DNA of 21,749 bases from Saccharicrinis sp. UBA6048 (GCA_002429115.1 DIYS01000043.1:1-21749); one strand, 5' to 3'. Positions 14,854-21,749 are shown, counted from the first letter of the stretch. Notes: a model not told the origin generated them from the letters alone. Numbers and translations: made by a program.

Positions 14854-15777
14854 ATGAAAAAAATATTAATTGCTACCGAAAAGCCATTTGCTAAAGCTGC
14901 AATTGACCAGATTGCACCAGTTGTAAAGGAAGCAGGATACGAATTAGCACTTTTAGAGAAATATACAGATAAAGCTCAATTACTTGAGGCTGTAAAAGAT
15001 GCTAATGCAATGATTGTACGGTCAGACAAAGTTACTCGTGAAGTGATTGAAGCTGCACCGGAACTTAAAGTTGTTGTTCGCGCAGGTGCTGGTTTTGATA
15101 ACCTTGACTTGGAAGCTTGTACTGAAAAAGGTGTTGTTGCAATGAATACTCCGGGACAAAACTCAAACGCAGTAGGTGAGTTGGTGCTTGGTATGATGGT
15201 ATGCATGGCACGTAACGGATTTAACGGTACTGCAGGTACAGAGTTAAGAGGTAAGAAGATTGGTATTCATGCGTATGGTAATGTAGGGCATTATGTGGCT
15301 GAAATTGCTAAAGGATTTGGCATGGAAGTATATGCTTTCGACCCATTTGTTGCAAAGGAAAAGATCGAAGCTGCAGGAATCAAGCCTCTTGAAACTGTTG
15401 AAGAGTTATATTCAACTTGTGATTACATTTCTCTACACATCCCTGCAAATCAGCACACTGTTAAGTCAATCAATTATGACTTATTAAATAAAATGCCTAA
15501 AGGTGGTGTTTTAGTTAATACTGCCCGTAAAGAGGTAATTGATGAAGAAGGAATTTTGAAATTAATGGCTGATCGTCCTGATTTCAAATACATCTCTGAT
15601 ATCGCTCCTGATAATAAGGCTGACTTCGAAGCTAACTACGAAGGGCGTTATTTCTTTACACCAAAGAAAATGGGTGCTCAGACTGCTGAAGCTAACATTA
15701 ACGCAGGTGTTGCAGGTGCTAAGCAAATTATTGGTTTCTTCGAAAATGGCGATGAGACTTTTAGAGTGAACAAGTAA
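14854..15777 (+). CDS. serA: 3-phosphoglycerate dehydrogenase, short form with active-site Lys
   Basis: A 307-residue NAD-dependent dehydrogenase for the first step of serine synthesis. It has the catalytic domain and Rossmann fold only: no ACT or intervening domain, so serine feedback through an ACT site is not expected. Visible motifs are RAGAGFDNLDLEAC (76-89), NTPGQNSNAVGELVLGMM (98-115), the dinucleotide loop HAYGNVG (139-145; the first glycine of GxGxxG is Ala) and VNTAR with Arg225. The usual catalytic His in TPHxGAST is absent: the sequence is TPKKMGAQTAEAN, with Lys271 at that place. The usual DVFxxEP motif is also not recognisable (SDIAPDN). This corresponds to the short Lys-containing type described for Bacteroides relatives and Entamoeba. 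It follows serC and precedes the DUF1015 gene. Confidence 0.93.
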   Translation: MKKILIATEKPFAKAAIDQIAPVVKEAGYELALLEKYTDKAQLLEAVKDANAMIVRSDKVTREVIEAAPELKVVVRAGAGFDNLDLEACTEKGVVAMNTPGQNSNAVGELVLGMMVCMARNGFNGTAGTELRGKKIGIHAYGNVGHYVAEIAKGFGMEVYAFDPFVAKEKIEAAGIKPLETVEELYSTCDYISLHIPANQHTVKSINYDLLNKMPKGGVLVNTARKEVIDEEGILKLMADRPDFKYISDIAPDNKADFEANYEGRYFFTPKKMGAQTAEANINAGVAGAKQIIGFFENGDETFRVNK

Positions 15778-15786
15778 GTTAGTGTA

Positions 15787-15925
15787 TAGCTGATTAGTTA
15801 TATAGTAATTTAGTGATATAGGTATTAGCAGGGTGCGGAAGTGTCCTGCTATTTTCTTAATAGGATTTTGGTAATTATGTGATTTAGTAAAACTGTTCCT
15901 AATTCACTATGTCACTAACTCACTA
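15787..15925. repeat. 8-bp-phased TAG/CTA repeats around a hairpin
   Basis: TAG recurs every 8 bp at 15787, 15795, 15803, 15811 and 15819, and again at 15861 and 15885. On the right, CTA recurs every 8 bp at 15899, 15907, 15915 and 15923, mainly as CACTA. The right part is the inverted counterpart of the left. The terminator at 15826-15856 lies between them. This is most of the 305-bp gap between serA and the DUF1015 gene; no gene is seen in it. Confidence 0.6.
15826..15856 (+). terminator. Terminator after serA
   Basis: TAGCAGG (15826-15832) pairs with CCTGCTA (15845-15851) around a 12-base loop, followed by TTTTC. It lies 49 bp after the serA stop codon. Confidence 0.65.
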
Positions 15926-15999
15926 CCACATGTTTTACAACAGTAAAAAATCAGCTTTGAACTTGACGAAAGTCACCAAAAAACAAGCATCTGTTTACT

Positions 16000-16007
16000 T
16001 ACATTTG
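16000..16007 (+). promoter_or_regulatory. -7 element upstream of the DUF1015 gene
   Basis: TACATTTG matches TAnnTTTG exactly and lies 75 bases before the ATG at 16083. No well-spaced -33 element is seen (nearest TTG at 15963, too far). If used, the leader is about 65-70 bases and contains the palindromes CGATCG and GTTTAAAC. It suggests the gene can be transcribed apart from serC-serA. Confidence 0.45.
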
Positions 16008-16082
16008 TAATTCGATCGACTTTTGGTTTGTTTAAACGTGAATCGGGAGTTGTTAATTTGAAAACTAACTAAATATCTAGAA

Positions 16083-17339
16083 ATGGCGATTATTAAACCC
16101 TTTAAAGGCTTAAGACCTCCAAAAAATATTTCACAAGATTTGGCTTGTTTGCCTTACGACGTGATGAATAGCCAGGAAGCTGCTCAAATGGCTGAAGGTA
16201 AAGACTGTTCTTTATTGCATATTACTCGTGCAGAGATTGACTGTCCAGCAGGAACAGATATCCATTCTGATGAAGTATATGAAAAGTCAGTATCTAACTT
16301 CAAGGCTTTCCAGGAAAAAGGATGGTTAGTACAGGACGCAGATGCTAAGTATTACATCTACGCTCAAACAATGGACGGACGCACACAATACGGTATTGTT
16401 GGTGCTGCTGCTTGTGAAGATTATGCGAATGGCATTATCAAAAAGCATGAGTTAACTCGTCCGGATAAAGAGGAAGATCGTATGATTTTAACTCGTTACC
16501 TGGATGCTAATATTGAGCCTGTATTTTTCTCATACAAAGCTGTGCCGGAAATTGACGAGATTGTAGCAAACATCGTTAAAAATCAGGAAGCTGATTACGA
16601 TTTTACTGCTGAAGATGGTTTCGGTCACCACCTATGGGCAATTAATGATGCAGACACTAACAAGCGTTTAGAAGAACTTTTCGAAACAAAAGTGCCTGCT
16701 ACTTATGTTGCTGATGGTCACCACCGTACTGCTGCTGCTGCTCGCATTGGTGATGAGAAAAGTGGTCAGAATGGAAATCACACAGGTGATGAAGAATATA
16801 ACTTCTTTATGGCTGTTCACTTCCCTGATAATCAATTGAAAATTATTGACTATAACCGCGCTGTTAAAGATTTAAATGGATTAACTCCTGATGAATTATT
16901 AGCGAAGTTAAATGAAGTATTTGTTGTTGAATGTATGGGTGAGGAAGAGTATCGTCCTGCTCAATTACACGAATTCAGCATGTACTTAGAAGGTAAGTGG
17001 TACAAATTGAATGCTAAAGAAGGTACTTACGATGACAACGATCCAATCGGTGTTCTTGACGTAACTATTTTGTCTAACCACGTTTTAGATAATATGTTAG
17101 GAATTGAAGATTTACGTCGTTCAACTCGTATCGATTTTATTGGTGGTATCCGTGGATTAGGCGAATTGAAAAAGCGTGTTGATTCAGGTGATATGAAAGT
17201 TGCATTTGCATTGTACCCAGTATCAATGCAGCAATTAATTGACATTGCTGATACTGGTAATATCATGCCTCCAAAAACTACTTGGTTTGAGCCTAAATTG
17301 CGTTCAGGTCTTGTAATTCACAAATTGGAATCCAAGTAA
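16083..17339 (+). CDS. DUF1015 family protein linked to serine synthesis
   Basis: A 418-residue cytoplasmic protein of the DUF1015 (COG4198-type) family, full length. Recognisable segments are the N-terminal FKGLRPPK with CLPYDVMN (about 22-29), LHITRAEID (45-53), the conserved charged stretch KKHELTRPDKEEDR (120-133), TRYLDANIEPVFF (137-149) and the signature ADGHHRTAAAA (210-220). The DGHHR motif looks like the DG-x-x-R site of the ParB/sulfiredoxin-like fold, which also contains the free-serine kinases SerK and SbnI; that comparison is my inference. The family has no settled function that I can state. Its position after serC and serA, with the same highly expressed codon style, points to a link with serine or phosphoserine. 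Flanked by a possible own promoter (16000) and a terminator (17378). Confidence 0.85.
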   Translation: MAIIKPFKGLRPPKNISQDLACLPYDVMNSQEAAQMAEGKDCSLLHITRAEIDCPAGTDIHSDEVYEKSVSNFKAFQEKGWLVQDADAKYYIYAQTMDGRTQYGIVGAAACEDYANGIIKKHELTRPDKEEDRMILTRYLDANIEPVFFSYKAVPEIDEIVANIVKNQEADYDFTAEDGFGHHLWAINDADTNKRLEELFETKVPATYVADGHHRTAAAARIGDEKSGQNGNHTGDEEYNFFMAVHFPDNQLKIIDYNRAVKDLNGLTPDELLAKLNEVFVVECMGEEEYRPAQLHEFSMYLEGKWYKLNAKEGTYDDNDPIGVLDVTILSNHVLDNMLGIEDLRRSTRIDFIGGIRGLGELKKRVDSGDMKVAFALYPVSMQQLIDIADTGNIMPPKTTWFEPKLRSGLVIHKLESK

Positions 17340-17377
17340 GTCTTTACTTTTAAATTGACTAACTAAATATCCGTTTT

Positions 17378-17407
17378 AAGCCTCCTTTTTACAGGGAGGC
17401 TTTTTTG
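17378..17407 (+). terminator. Terminator after the DUF1015 gene
   Basis: AAGCCTCC (17378-17385) pairs with GGAGGCTT (17395-17402), followed by a T-run to 17406. It lies 38 bp after the stop codon and marks the end of the serine block. Its T-run overlaps the -33 element of the next promoter. Confidence 0.85.
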
Positions 17408-17434
17408 TACAATGAGCTTTGATGTGTAAATTTG
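17404..17434 (+). promoter_or_regulatory. Promoter of the yggS-like gene
   Basis: TTTG at 17404-17407 and TAAATTTG at 17427-17434 are 19 bp apart, an ideal match to the Bacteroidota consensus. Transcription would start about 10-15 bases before the ATG at 17454. The -33 element lies in the T-run of the preceding terminator. Confidence 0.65.
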
Positions 17435-17453
17435 CCATATAATTTAAACGAGT

Positions 17454-18125
17454 ATGTCAATAAAAAATAACCTCAAGTCGGTACTTGATCAAATTAATGA
17501 TAAAGCTACGCTGGTAGCAGTATCCAAAACAAAGCCTAATGAAGATTTGCTGGAAGCATACGAAGCCGGGCAGCGTATTTTTGGTGAAAATAAAGTGCAG
17601 GAGTTAACTTCTAAATATGAATCTCTTCCTAAGGACATTGAATGGCATATGATTGGCCATCTGCAATCGAATAAAGTAAAATATATTGCGCCGTTTGTAA
17701 GTTTGATTCATGGTGTGGATTCGATAAAGTTGCTAAAAACAATTGATAAAGAAGGGCGCAAGAATGATCGAAAGATTCCGTGCCTTATTCAGATGCACAT
17801 AGCTGAGGAGGAAACCAAGTTTGGCTTTACCGAGCAGGAAATTAAAGAGTTGTTGACGCCTGAGTTATTAGCAGAGTTAGAATTTGTTGATATAAAAGGA
17901 GTAATGGGAATGGCAACATTCACGAATGATGAGGATCAAATACGTAAGGAGTTCGCAGGACTAAAAACAACATTTGATCGACTGTCTGAGGATGTGTTTA
18001 GTGATAACCCGGCTTTTCGCGAAATAAGTATGGGAATGTCAGGTGATTATAATATCGCCATAGAAGAGGGGAGTACCATGGTGCGAGTGGGTAGTTTTAT
18101 CTTTGGAGCACGTAACTATCATTAA
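17454..18125 (+). CDS. YggS-family PLP-binding homeostasis protein
   Basis: A 223-residue cytoplasmic single-domain TIM-barrel protein of the YggS/PLPBP family. It binds pyridoxal 5'-phosphate without known catalysis and helps keep PLP and amino-acid pools balanced. The PLP lysine is Lys25 in LVAVSKTKP. Other signatures are IFGENKVQE (41-49), WHMIGHLQSNK (about 63-73), HGVDSIK, the IQMHIAEEETKFGF segment (about 111-124), the SMGMSGDYNIAIEEGSTMVR motif that holds the PLP phosphate, and GSFIFGARNY at the end. Slightly shorter than the E. coli homologue but complete. It has its own promoter. Sitting beside PLP-dependent SerC and the PLP-linked glycine pathway is consistent with its role. Confidence 0.93.
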   Translation: MSIKNNLKSVLDQINDKATLVAVSKTKPNEDLLEAYEAGQRIFGENKVQELTSKYESLPKDIEWHMIGHLQSNKVKYIAPFVSLIHGVDSIKLLKTIDKEGRKNDRKIPCLIQMHIAEEETKFGFTEQEIKELLTPELLAELEFVDIKGVMGMATFTNDEDQIRKEFAGLKTTFDRLSEDVFSDNPAFREISMGMSGDYNIAIEEGSTMVRVGSFIFGARNYH

Positions 18126-18193
18126 AATTATTCTATATAAGATCGGTCTTGGAAATAATTTGAGGCTATGGATACAACTGAACGAGTTTTAAT

Positions 18194-18201
18194 TATATTT
18201 G
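18194..18201 (+). promoter_or_regulatory. -7 element of the DHOD-like gene
   Basis: TATATTTG matches TAnnTTTG, 33 bases before the ATG at 18235. No good -33 element is seen. The frame's upstream TTG (18199) overlaps this element, which argues that the TTG is not the translation start. Confidence 0.45.
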
Positions 18202-18234
18202 TTCCTATCAAGTTTGTATAAAATTAATGACCCG

Positions 18235-19221
18235 ATGGCAAATTTAGAAACTAAATATCTGGGATTAACACTAAAGAATCCCATAATTGTTAGTAGTTCA
18301 GGATTAACAAATAGTGTAGAAAAAATTGGGAAGTTGGCTGAAGCGGGAGCAGGGGCTGTTGTTTTGAAGTCTTTGTTTGAAGAGCAAATTAATCACGAGA
18401 TTAATAACATTATTTATAAAGGTGAAGGATTTGATTATCCTGAAGCTGTGGACTATGTTAAAGGTTATACACGCGATAACTCTGTTGGTGATTACCTTAA
18501 AATTATTAAAGAAACAAAAGAAAAGTACGACATTCCTGTCATTGCAAGTATCAACTGTTTTAGCTCTGACGAGTGGGTGGATTTTGCGCAGCAAATTCAG
18601 GAGGCTGGTGCAGATGCCATCGAATTAAATGTATTCGTTGTAAACACCGATAAAAACAGTGAATCAGCCGCATATGAGCAATTGTATGTTGATGTTGTTT
18701 CAAATGTAAGCAAGGTGGTTAGTATTCCGGTGAGTGTTAAGCTTGGCTTGTATTTTTCAAATCTAGTTAATGTTGTTAATCGATTGTCAGTTTCTGGTGC
18801 TGCTGGTGTGGTTTTATTCAACCGATTCTACGAACCGGATATTGATATCAATAAAATGACCTTAACGTCTGCTGAGGTGCTAAGTTCACCGGCAGATATT
18901 AGACGAACCTTAAGATGGGTGGCCATCACTTCAGATAAGGTGAAGAATATTGATATTTCAGCATCTACCGGAGTACACGATGGAGAGGCAGTCATTAAGC
19001 AATTATTGGCAGGTGCAACTTCGGTACAGACATGTTCGGCTATATACAAGCATGGTCCGAAAGTGATCACTGAAATGAAAGAGAAGCTGGAAAGTTGGAT
19101 GGATGAAAACGGTTTTAATACTATTGGTGATTTTAGAGGAAAAATGAACTATGGCAGTATTGAAAACTCAGCTTTATATGAACGCGCGCAGTTTATGAAG
19201 TACTTTTCATCTTACGAATAG
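18235..19221 (+). CDS. Dihydroorotate-dehydrogenase-like flavoprotein without catalytic Cys
   Basis: A 328-residue TIM-barrel protein resembling class 1 dihydroorotate dehydrogenases. It has the opening LETKYLGLTLKNPIIVSSSG, a Lys45 in VVLKSLF where the FMN-contacting lysine sits, IASINCFSSDEW (about 103-114), VSVKLG (about 166-171) and the late STGVHDGEAVIKQLLAGA for FMN phosphate. The class 1 active-site motif LNxSCPN is here LNVFVVN (131-137): Ser and the catalytic Cys are Phe and Val. So it probably binds FMN but is unlikely to be a normal PyrD. A nearby Cys108 (INCF) is at a different place. The ATG at 18235 (MANLETKYLG) is preferred to the TTG at 18199. It seems monocistronic with a terminator after it. 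Confidence 0.8.
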   Translation: MANLETKYLGLTLKNPIIVSSSGLTNSVEKIGKLAEAGAGAVVLKSLFEEQINHEINNIIYKGEGFDYPEAVDYVKGYTRDNSVGDYLKIIKETKEKYDIPVIASINCFSSDEWVDFAQQIQEAGADAIELNVFVVNTDKNSESAAYEQLYVDVVSNVSKVVSIPVSVKLGLYFSNLVNVVNRLSVSGAAGVVLFNRFYEPDIDINKMTLTSAEVLSSPADIRRTLRWVAITSDKVKNIDISASTGVHDGEAVIKQLLAGATSVQTCSAIYKHGPKVITEMKEKLESWMDENGFNTIGDFRGKMNYGSIENSALYERAQFMKYFSSYE

Positions 19222-19248
19222 GATATTTTATCACAAAAAATAATTCCA

Positions 19249-19279
19249 AAATCCTACATTTTAGAATGTGGGATTTTTT
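19249..19279 (+). terminator. Terminator after the DHOD-like gene
   Basis: AAATCCTACATT (19249-19260), loop TTAG, AATGTGGGATTT (19265-19276), 12 pairs with one T-G, then T to 19279. It lies 27 bp after the stop codon. The rest of the gap to 19469 is AT-rich; only a small AGAC/GTCT repeat near 19365 was seen. Confidence 0.85.
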
Positions 19280-19469
19280 ATTGTAAGTATCTATGATTTA
19301 GGCTTTAAAAGAGGTTTAGTATTCTTTGGTGGTAAATATTTTTCTTTCAGAAAAGAGAATAATAGACCTAAAAGTCTAATAGATGCAATTTATTTAATTT
19401 TTTTATATTAATTTTCAGGTTCTAAACATTGAAGAGAACAATACTATTTTTAGTACAAACATTATTTCT

Positions 19470-20390
19470 ATGAAACGTGAATTGACCAAAGCTACCATTT
19501 GTTTGTTTGCAATAAGTGTGATATGCTTCACCTCATGTAATTCAGGTCAGAAGAAACAAAAATCAGAAGAACAGGAAATTGTAGAATCTGTTAATGTTGA
19601 TGGTAAGCTGGTAGATGACTTCAAAAAGTCAAAGCTTATTTTTTATTCGTTACCGTCACCGCTTGAAACAGCCATGCTAATTAAGAGAGCAGGTGCTACC
19701 TACAATGAAGATCTTCTTAATCCCCTGTCAAATATTGACAAATATTCTACCAATCGACAAAAGGCGCTTAACCTTGGAGTTTATTCAGCAGATTTAAGTT
19801 ATACGAGTCTTTTTGATCAAACGCAAAGCTCAATTCGCTACATGGCTAATGCTAAGAAATTGGCAGATGGTTTGGGCATTATTGATGCAATTGATGAAAA
19901 TACCATGCGTAAGTTGGAAGAGAATATCGATAATAGAGATGTGATGCTGGATATTATCTCCGAAACTTTTATGTCGTCCAATGCTTATTTAACGGAGAAT
20001 GATCGTCCGGCTATTGCTGTGATGGTATTAGTTGGAGGTTGGGTTGAAGGACTTTATTTAGCAACGCGACTAACCAATGGATCGGTAGAAAACAACAAGC
20101 GCTTAATAGATCGTATCGTTTATCAGAAATTAAGTCTGTATACGGTTATTAACTTACTGGAAGAATACAAAAGTAACGAGGATGTAAATTATATTCTGAC
20201 CAAGGTAGGAGAGCTGAATGAGATTTTTGAGCAGGTGGAAATTAATAATACATCAAAAGTAGAAGCAGAAACAGATGCTGAAACTCGTGTGACTACTATT
20301 AAGGCAGAATCTGAAGCGGTTATTTCACCTGTTGTTTTCGATAAGTTAATGAAAAAGGTTGAAGAAATAAGAACCGAATTTATCTCATAA
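19470..20390 (+). CDS. Unknown lipoprotein, helical
   Basis: A 306-residue lipoprotein of unknown function. The signal has hydrophobic core ICLFAISVICF and lipobox FTSC with Cys23. Charged mature N-terminus (KKQKSEEQEIVES) is followed by a mainly helical domain with LIFYSLPSPLETAMLIKRAG (about 55-74), LNLGVYSADLSYTSLF (about 100-115) and an internal hydrophobic segment AIAVMVLVGGWVEGLYLATR (about 185-204) that is probably buried, not membrane-spanning. The C-terminus is acidic and coiled-coil-like. No catalytic motif recognised. The next gene begins 24 bp downstream, so they are probably co-transcribed. It may be a conserved Bacteroidota lipoprotein, but I cannot name a family. Confidence 0.75.
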   Translation: MKRELTKATICLFAISVICFTSCNSGQKKQKSEEQEIVESVNVDGKLVDDFKKSKLIFYSLPSPLETAMLIKRAGATYNEDLLNPLSNIDKYSTNRQKALNLGVYSADLSYTSLFDQTQSSIRYMANAKKLADGLGIIDAIDENTMRKLEENIDNRDVMLDIISETFMSSNAYLTENDRPAIAVMVLVGGWVEGLYLATRLTNGSVENNKRLIDRIVYQKLSLYTVINLLEEYKSNEDVNYILTKVGELNEIFEQVEINNTSKVEAETDAETRVTTIKAESEAVISPVVFDKLMKKVEEIRTEFIS

Positions 20391-20414
20391 TTCAATTCAC
20401 AATCTACCTAAACT

Positions 20415-20861
20415 ATGCGAATTGTAATTGTATTAATCTTTTGTCTTGGGCTTATTGGTTCGGTTAACGGACAATGTATGGGCTTTGCAAAAGATGTAGG
20501 AAAAGAAGCCTTAGGTTCTTATCTGCACGATGGAAATTATAATGCAACGATACTGGAAGAAGGAGAGAAAGCTGAATTGTACAAAACGTTTTTCAGTGAG
20601 CAAAAGTATCGTGTAGCTATCTCAAAAGTTGATGAGTTGCCTGATATTCATTTTAGAGTTTTGGATAGAAATGGCAATGTGCTTTTTGATAACGTTAAGT
20701 ATGATTATCAATTAGTGTGGGATTTTGAAGTAGCAAGTACTCAAATGCTTATCATAGAACTTAATGTATTGGAGCACAACAAGGAATCAGAGGAGCTGGT
20801 TGCCGGATGTGTGTCTGTCATGTTCGGAATTGAACCGGATAAAAAGAAACGTAAAAAGTAA
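20415..20861 (+). CDS. Unknown small secreted protein
   Basis: A 148-residue exported protein. The signal peptide is residues 1 to about 19 (core IVIVLIFCLGLIG), with cleavage probably after VNG. The mature part has strand-like segments YNATILEEGEKAELYKTFF, YRVAISKVDELPDIHFRVLD and MLIIELNVLEHN; the order recalls beta-sandwich domains such as the bacterial pre-peptidase C-terminal type, but this is only a resemblance. Cys in the mature N-terminus (QCMGF) and a second near GCVSVMF could form a disulphide. It ends with a basic tail (DKKKRKK). Probably co-transcribed with the lipoprotein gene 24 bp upstream. Function unknown. Confidence 0.75.
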   Translation: MRIVIVLIFCLGLIGSVNGQCMGFAKDVGKEALGSYLHDGNYNATILEEGEKAELYKTFFSEQKYRVAISKVDELPDIHFRVLDRNGNVLFDNVKYDYQLVWDFEVASTQMLIIELNVLEHNKESEELVAGCVSVMFGIEPDKKKRKK

Positions 20862-20885
20862 TTCTTTAGAATATAAAATGTATAG

Positions 20886-20912
20886 AGAGCCCTATTTTTT
20901 AGGGCTCTTTTT
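20886..20912 (+). terminator. Terminator overlapping the uvrA 3' end
   Basis: AGAGCCCTA (20886-20894), five T, TAGGGCTCT (20900-20908), then TTTT. It ends the plus-strand lipoprotein operon 24 bp after its last stop codon. The hairpin includes the minus-strand uvrA stop (20892-20894) and its last codons, so it is shared coding DNA. Confidence 0.85.
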
Positions 20913-21749
20913 ATTTAAGTATGGTTTTAAATATTTACCGGTGTAAGATCGCTTTTCTTTTATAAGGTTCTCAGGTGTTCCTTCAAAAACCAGATGACCA
21001 CCTTTATCACCGCCTTCCGGCCCTAAGTCTATAATCCAGTCGGCCGATTTTATCACATCCATATTGTGCTCAACAACAATGAGCGAATGGCCGTTTTTGA
21101 TCAGTGCTGAAAAAGCACTCAGGAGCTTACGGATGTCATGAAAGTGAAGCCCTGTTGTTGGTTCATCAAAAATAAATAATGTAGGCTGGCTTTTTTCATT
21201 GGCTAAAAAGGATGCCAGCTTAACGCGTTGGCTTTCACCACCACTTAATGTACTTGAAGACTGACCAAGTTTGATGTATCCCAATCCAACATCCTGAAGA
21301 GGTTTTAAACGCCTGATAATTCGCTTTTCGGCTGTTTTATTATTTTCCGAGAAGAATTCAATGGCTTCATTGACGGTTAGTTCCAGGATGTCATAAATAC
21401 TTTTGGAATTGTATTTAACCTCCAATAAATCGTCTTTAAATCGCTTTCCTTTGCAGCTTTCGCATTGTAATACAATATCTGCCATAAACTGCATCTCTAC
21501 CTTAATAACACCTTCGCCCTGGCATTCATCACATCGACCGCCATCGATATTAAAGGAAAAATGAGAAGGTTTGTAGCCCATATTTTTAGCAGATTGCTGA
21601 TCAGCCATTAACTTACGAATCTCATCGTAGGCTTTCAGATAGGTGGCAGGATTGGATCGTGAACTTTTTCCAATAGGATTCTGATCAACAAATTCTACTT
21701 CTGTTATTTTATTTAGTGAGCCTGTTATCAGGTCAAAAGCACCTGTTTT
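20892..21749 (-). CDS. uvrA: Excinuclease ABC subunit A, C-terminal part (cut by window edge)
   Basis: The last 285 residues of UvrA, the ATPase that recognises damaged DNA in nucleotide excision repair with UvrB. The frame continues off the right edge; full UvrA is about 940 residues. Visible: EFVDQNPIGKSSRSNPATYL, a conserved run after the second Walker A region; a zinc-finger CDECQGEGVIKVE with the second pair CESCKGKRF; the ABC signature LSGGESQRVKLA; Walker B LFIFDEPTTGLHFHD; and the switch His in VEHNMDVIKSADWIIDLGPEGG. An internal Met (codon at 21606-21608) is not the start. The C-terminus ends PYLNKKSPKK; the last codons overlap a terminator hairpin of the convergent operon. Confidence 0.97.
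   Translation of the reverse strand, partial: KTGAFDLITGSLNKITEVEFVDQNPIGKSSRSNPATYLKAYDEIRKLMADQQSAKNMGYKPSHFSFNIDGGRCDECQGEGVIKVEMQFMADIVLQCESCKGKRFKDDLLEVKYNSKSIYDILELTVNEAIEFFSENNKTAEKRIIRRLKPLQDVGLGYIKLGQSSSTLSGGESQRVKLASFLANEKSQPTLFIFDEPTTGLHFHDIRKLLSAFSALIKNGHSLIVVEHNMDVIKSADWIIDLGPEGGDKGGHLVFEGTPENLIKEKRSYTGKYLKPYLNKKSPKK

Overview
The window reads as chromosome of a Bacteroidota bacterium, probably of the Bacteroidales/Marinilabiliales kind. The evidence is an AT-rich base composition, start regions that nearly all lack a Shine-Dalgarno sequence, several upstream matches to the Bacteroidota -7 element TAnnTTTG, lipoproteins with Bacteroidota-style lipoboxes, and a short SerA without an ACT domain. 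The placement is inference from gene content; no ribosomal RNA or other marker is present.

Layout. (1) 149-1732: a promoter and a two-gene unit encoding a lipoprotein calcineurin-like phosphoesterase and a secreted beta-barrel-like protein. (2) 1733-2793: a gene-poor kilobase with a 19-bp inverted repeat, a strong hairpin and a tandem array in which 126-bp units are each built from three 42-bp monomers. (3) 2794-4950: an AsmA-like membrane-anchored protein and a patatin-like phospholipase, 15 bp apart. (4) 4951-5118: phased 7-bp and 8-bp degenerate repeats between convergent genes. (5) 5119-9526, minus strand: a polytopic membrane phosphoesterase and a large secreted protein combining a zinc-metalloprotease-like domain, a TolB/PD40-like propeller and a barrel-like C-terminus. 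(6) 9714-11266: an orphan 108-residue protein with a perfect Shine-Dalgarno, then a YejK/NdpA-family nucleoid-associated protein. (7) 11306-12106, minus strand: an Hpt phosphotransfer protein and a STAS anti-sigma antagonist, a compact signalling pair. (8) 12360-18125: gcvT, serC, serA, a DUF1015 gene and a YggS/PLPBP gene, a serine/glycine/one-carbon and pyridoxal-phosphate neighbourhood punctuated by hairpins and separate promoters. (9) 18235-19221: a dihydroorotate-dehydrogenase-like flavoprotein lacking the class 1 catalytic cysteine. (10) 19470-20861: an unknown lipoprotein and an unknown secreted protein. (11) 20892 to the right edge, minus strand: the C-terminal third of UvrA.

How the genes fit together. 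SerA and SerC make phosphoserine from 3-phosphoglycerate. GcvT feeds one-carbon units from glycine to tetrahydrofolate. SerC is PLP-dependent, and YggS-type proteins buffer PLP. The DUF1015 protein sits directly downstream of serC-serA and is the main unknown in this block. No classical mobile element, CRISPR array, rRNA or tRNA was seen. For six genes the longest reading frame begins at an upstream TTG; I moved the start to the next ATG because it gives a better signal peptide or the expected family N-terminus.
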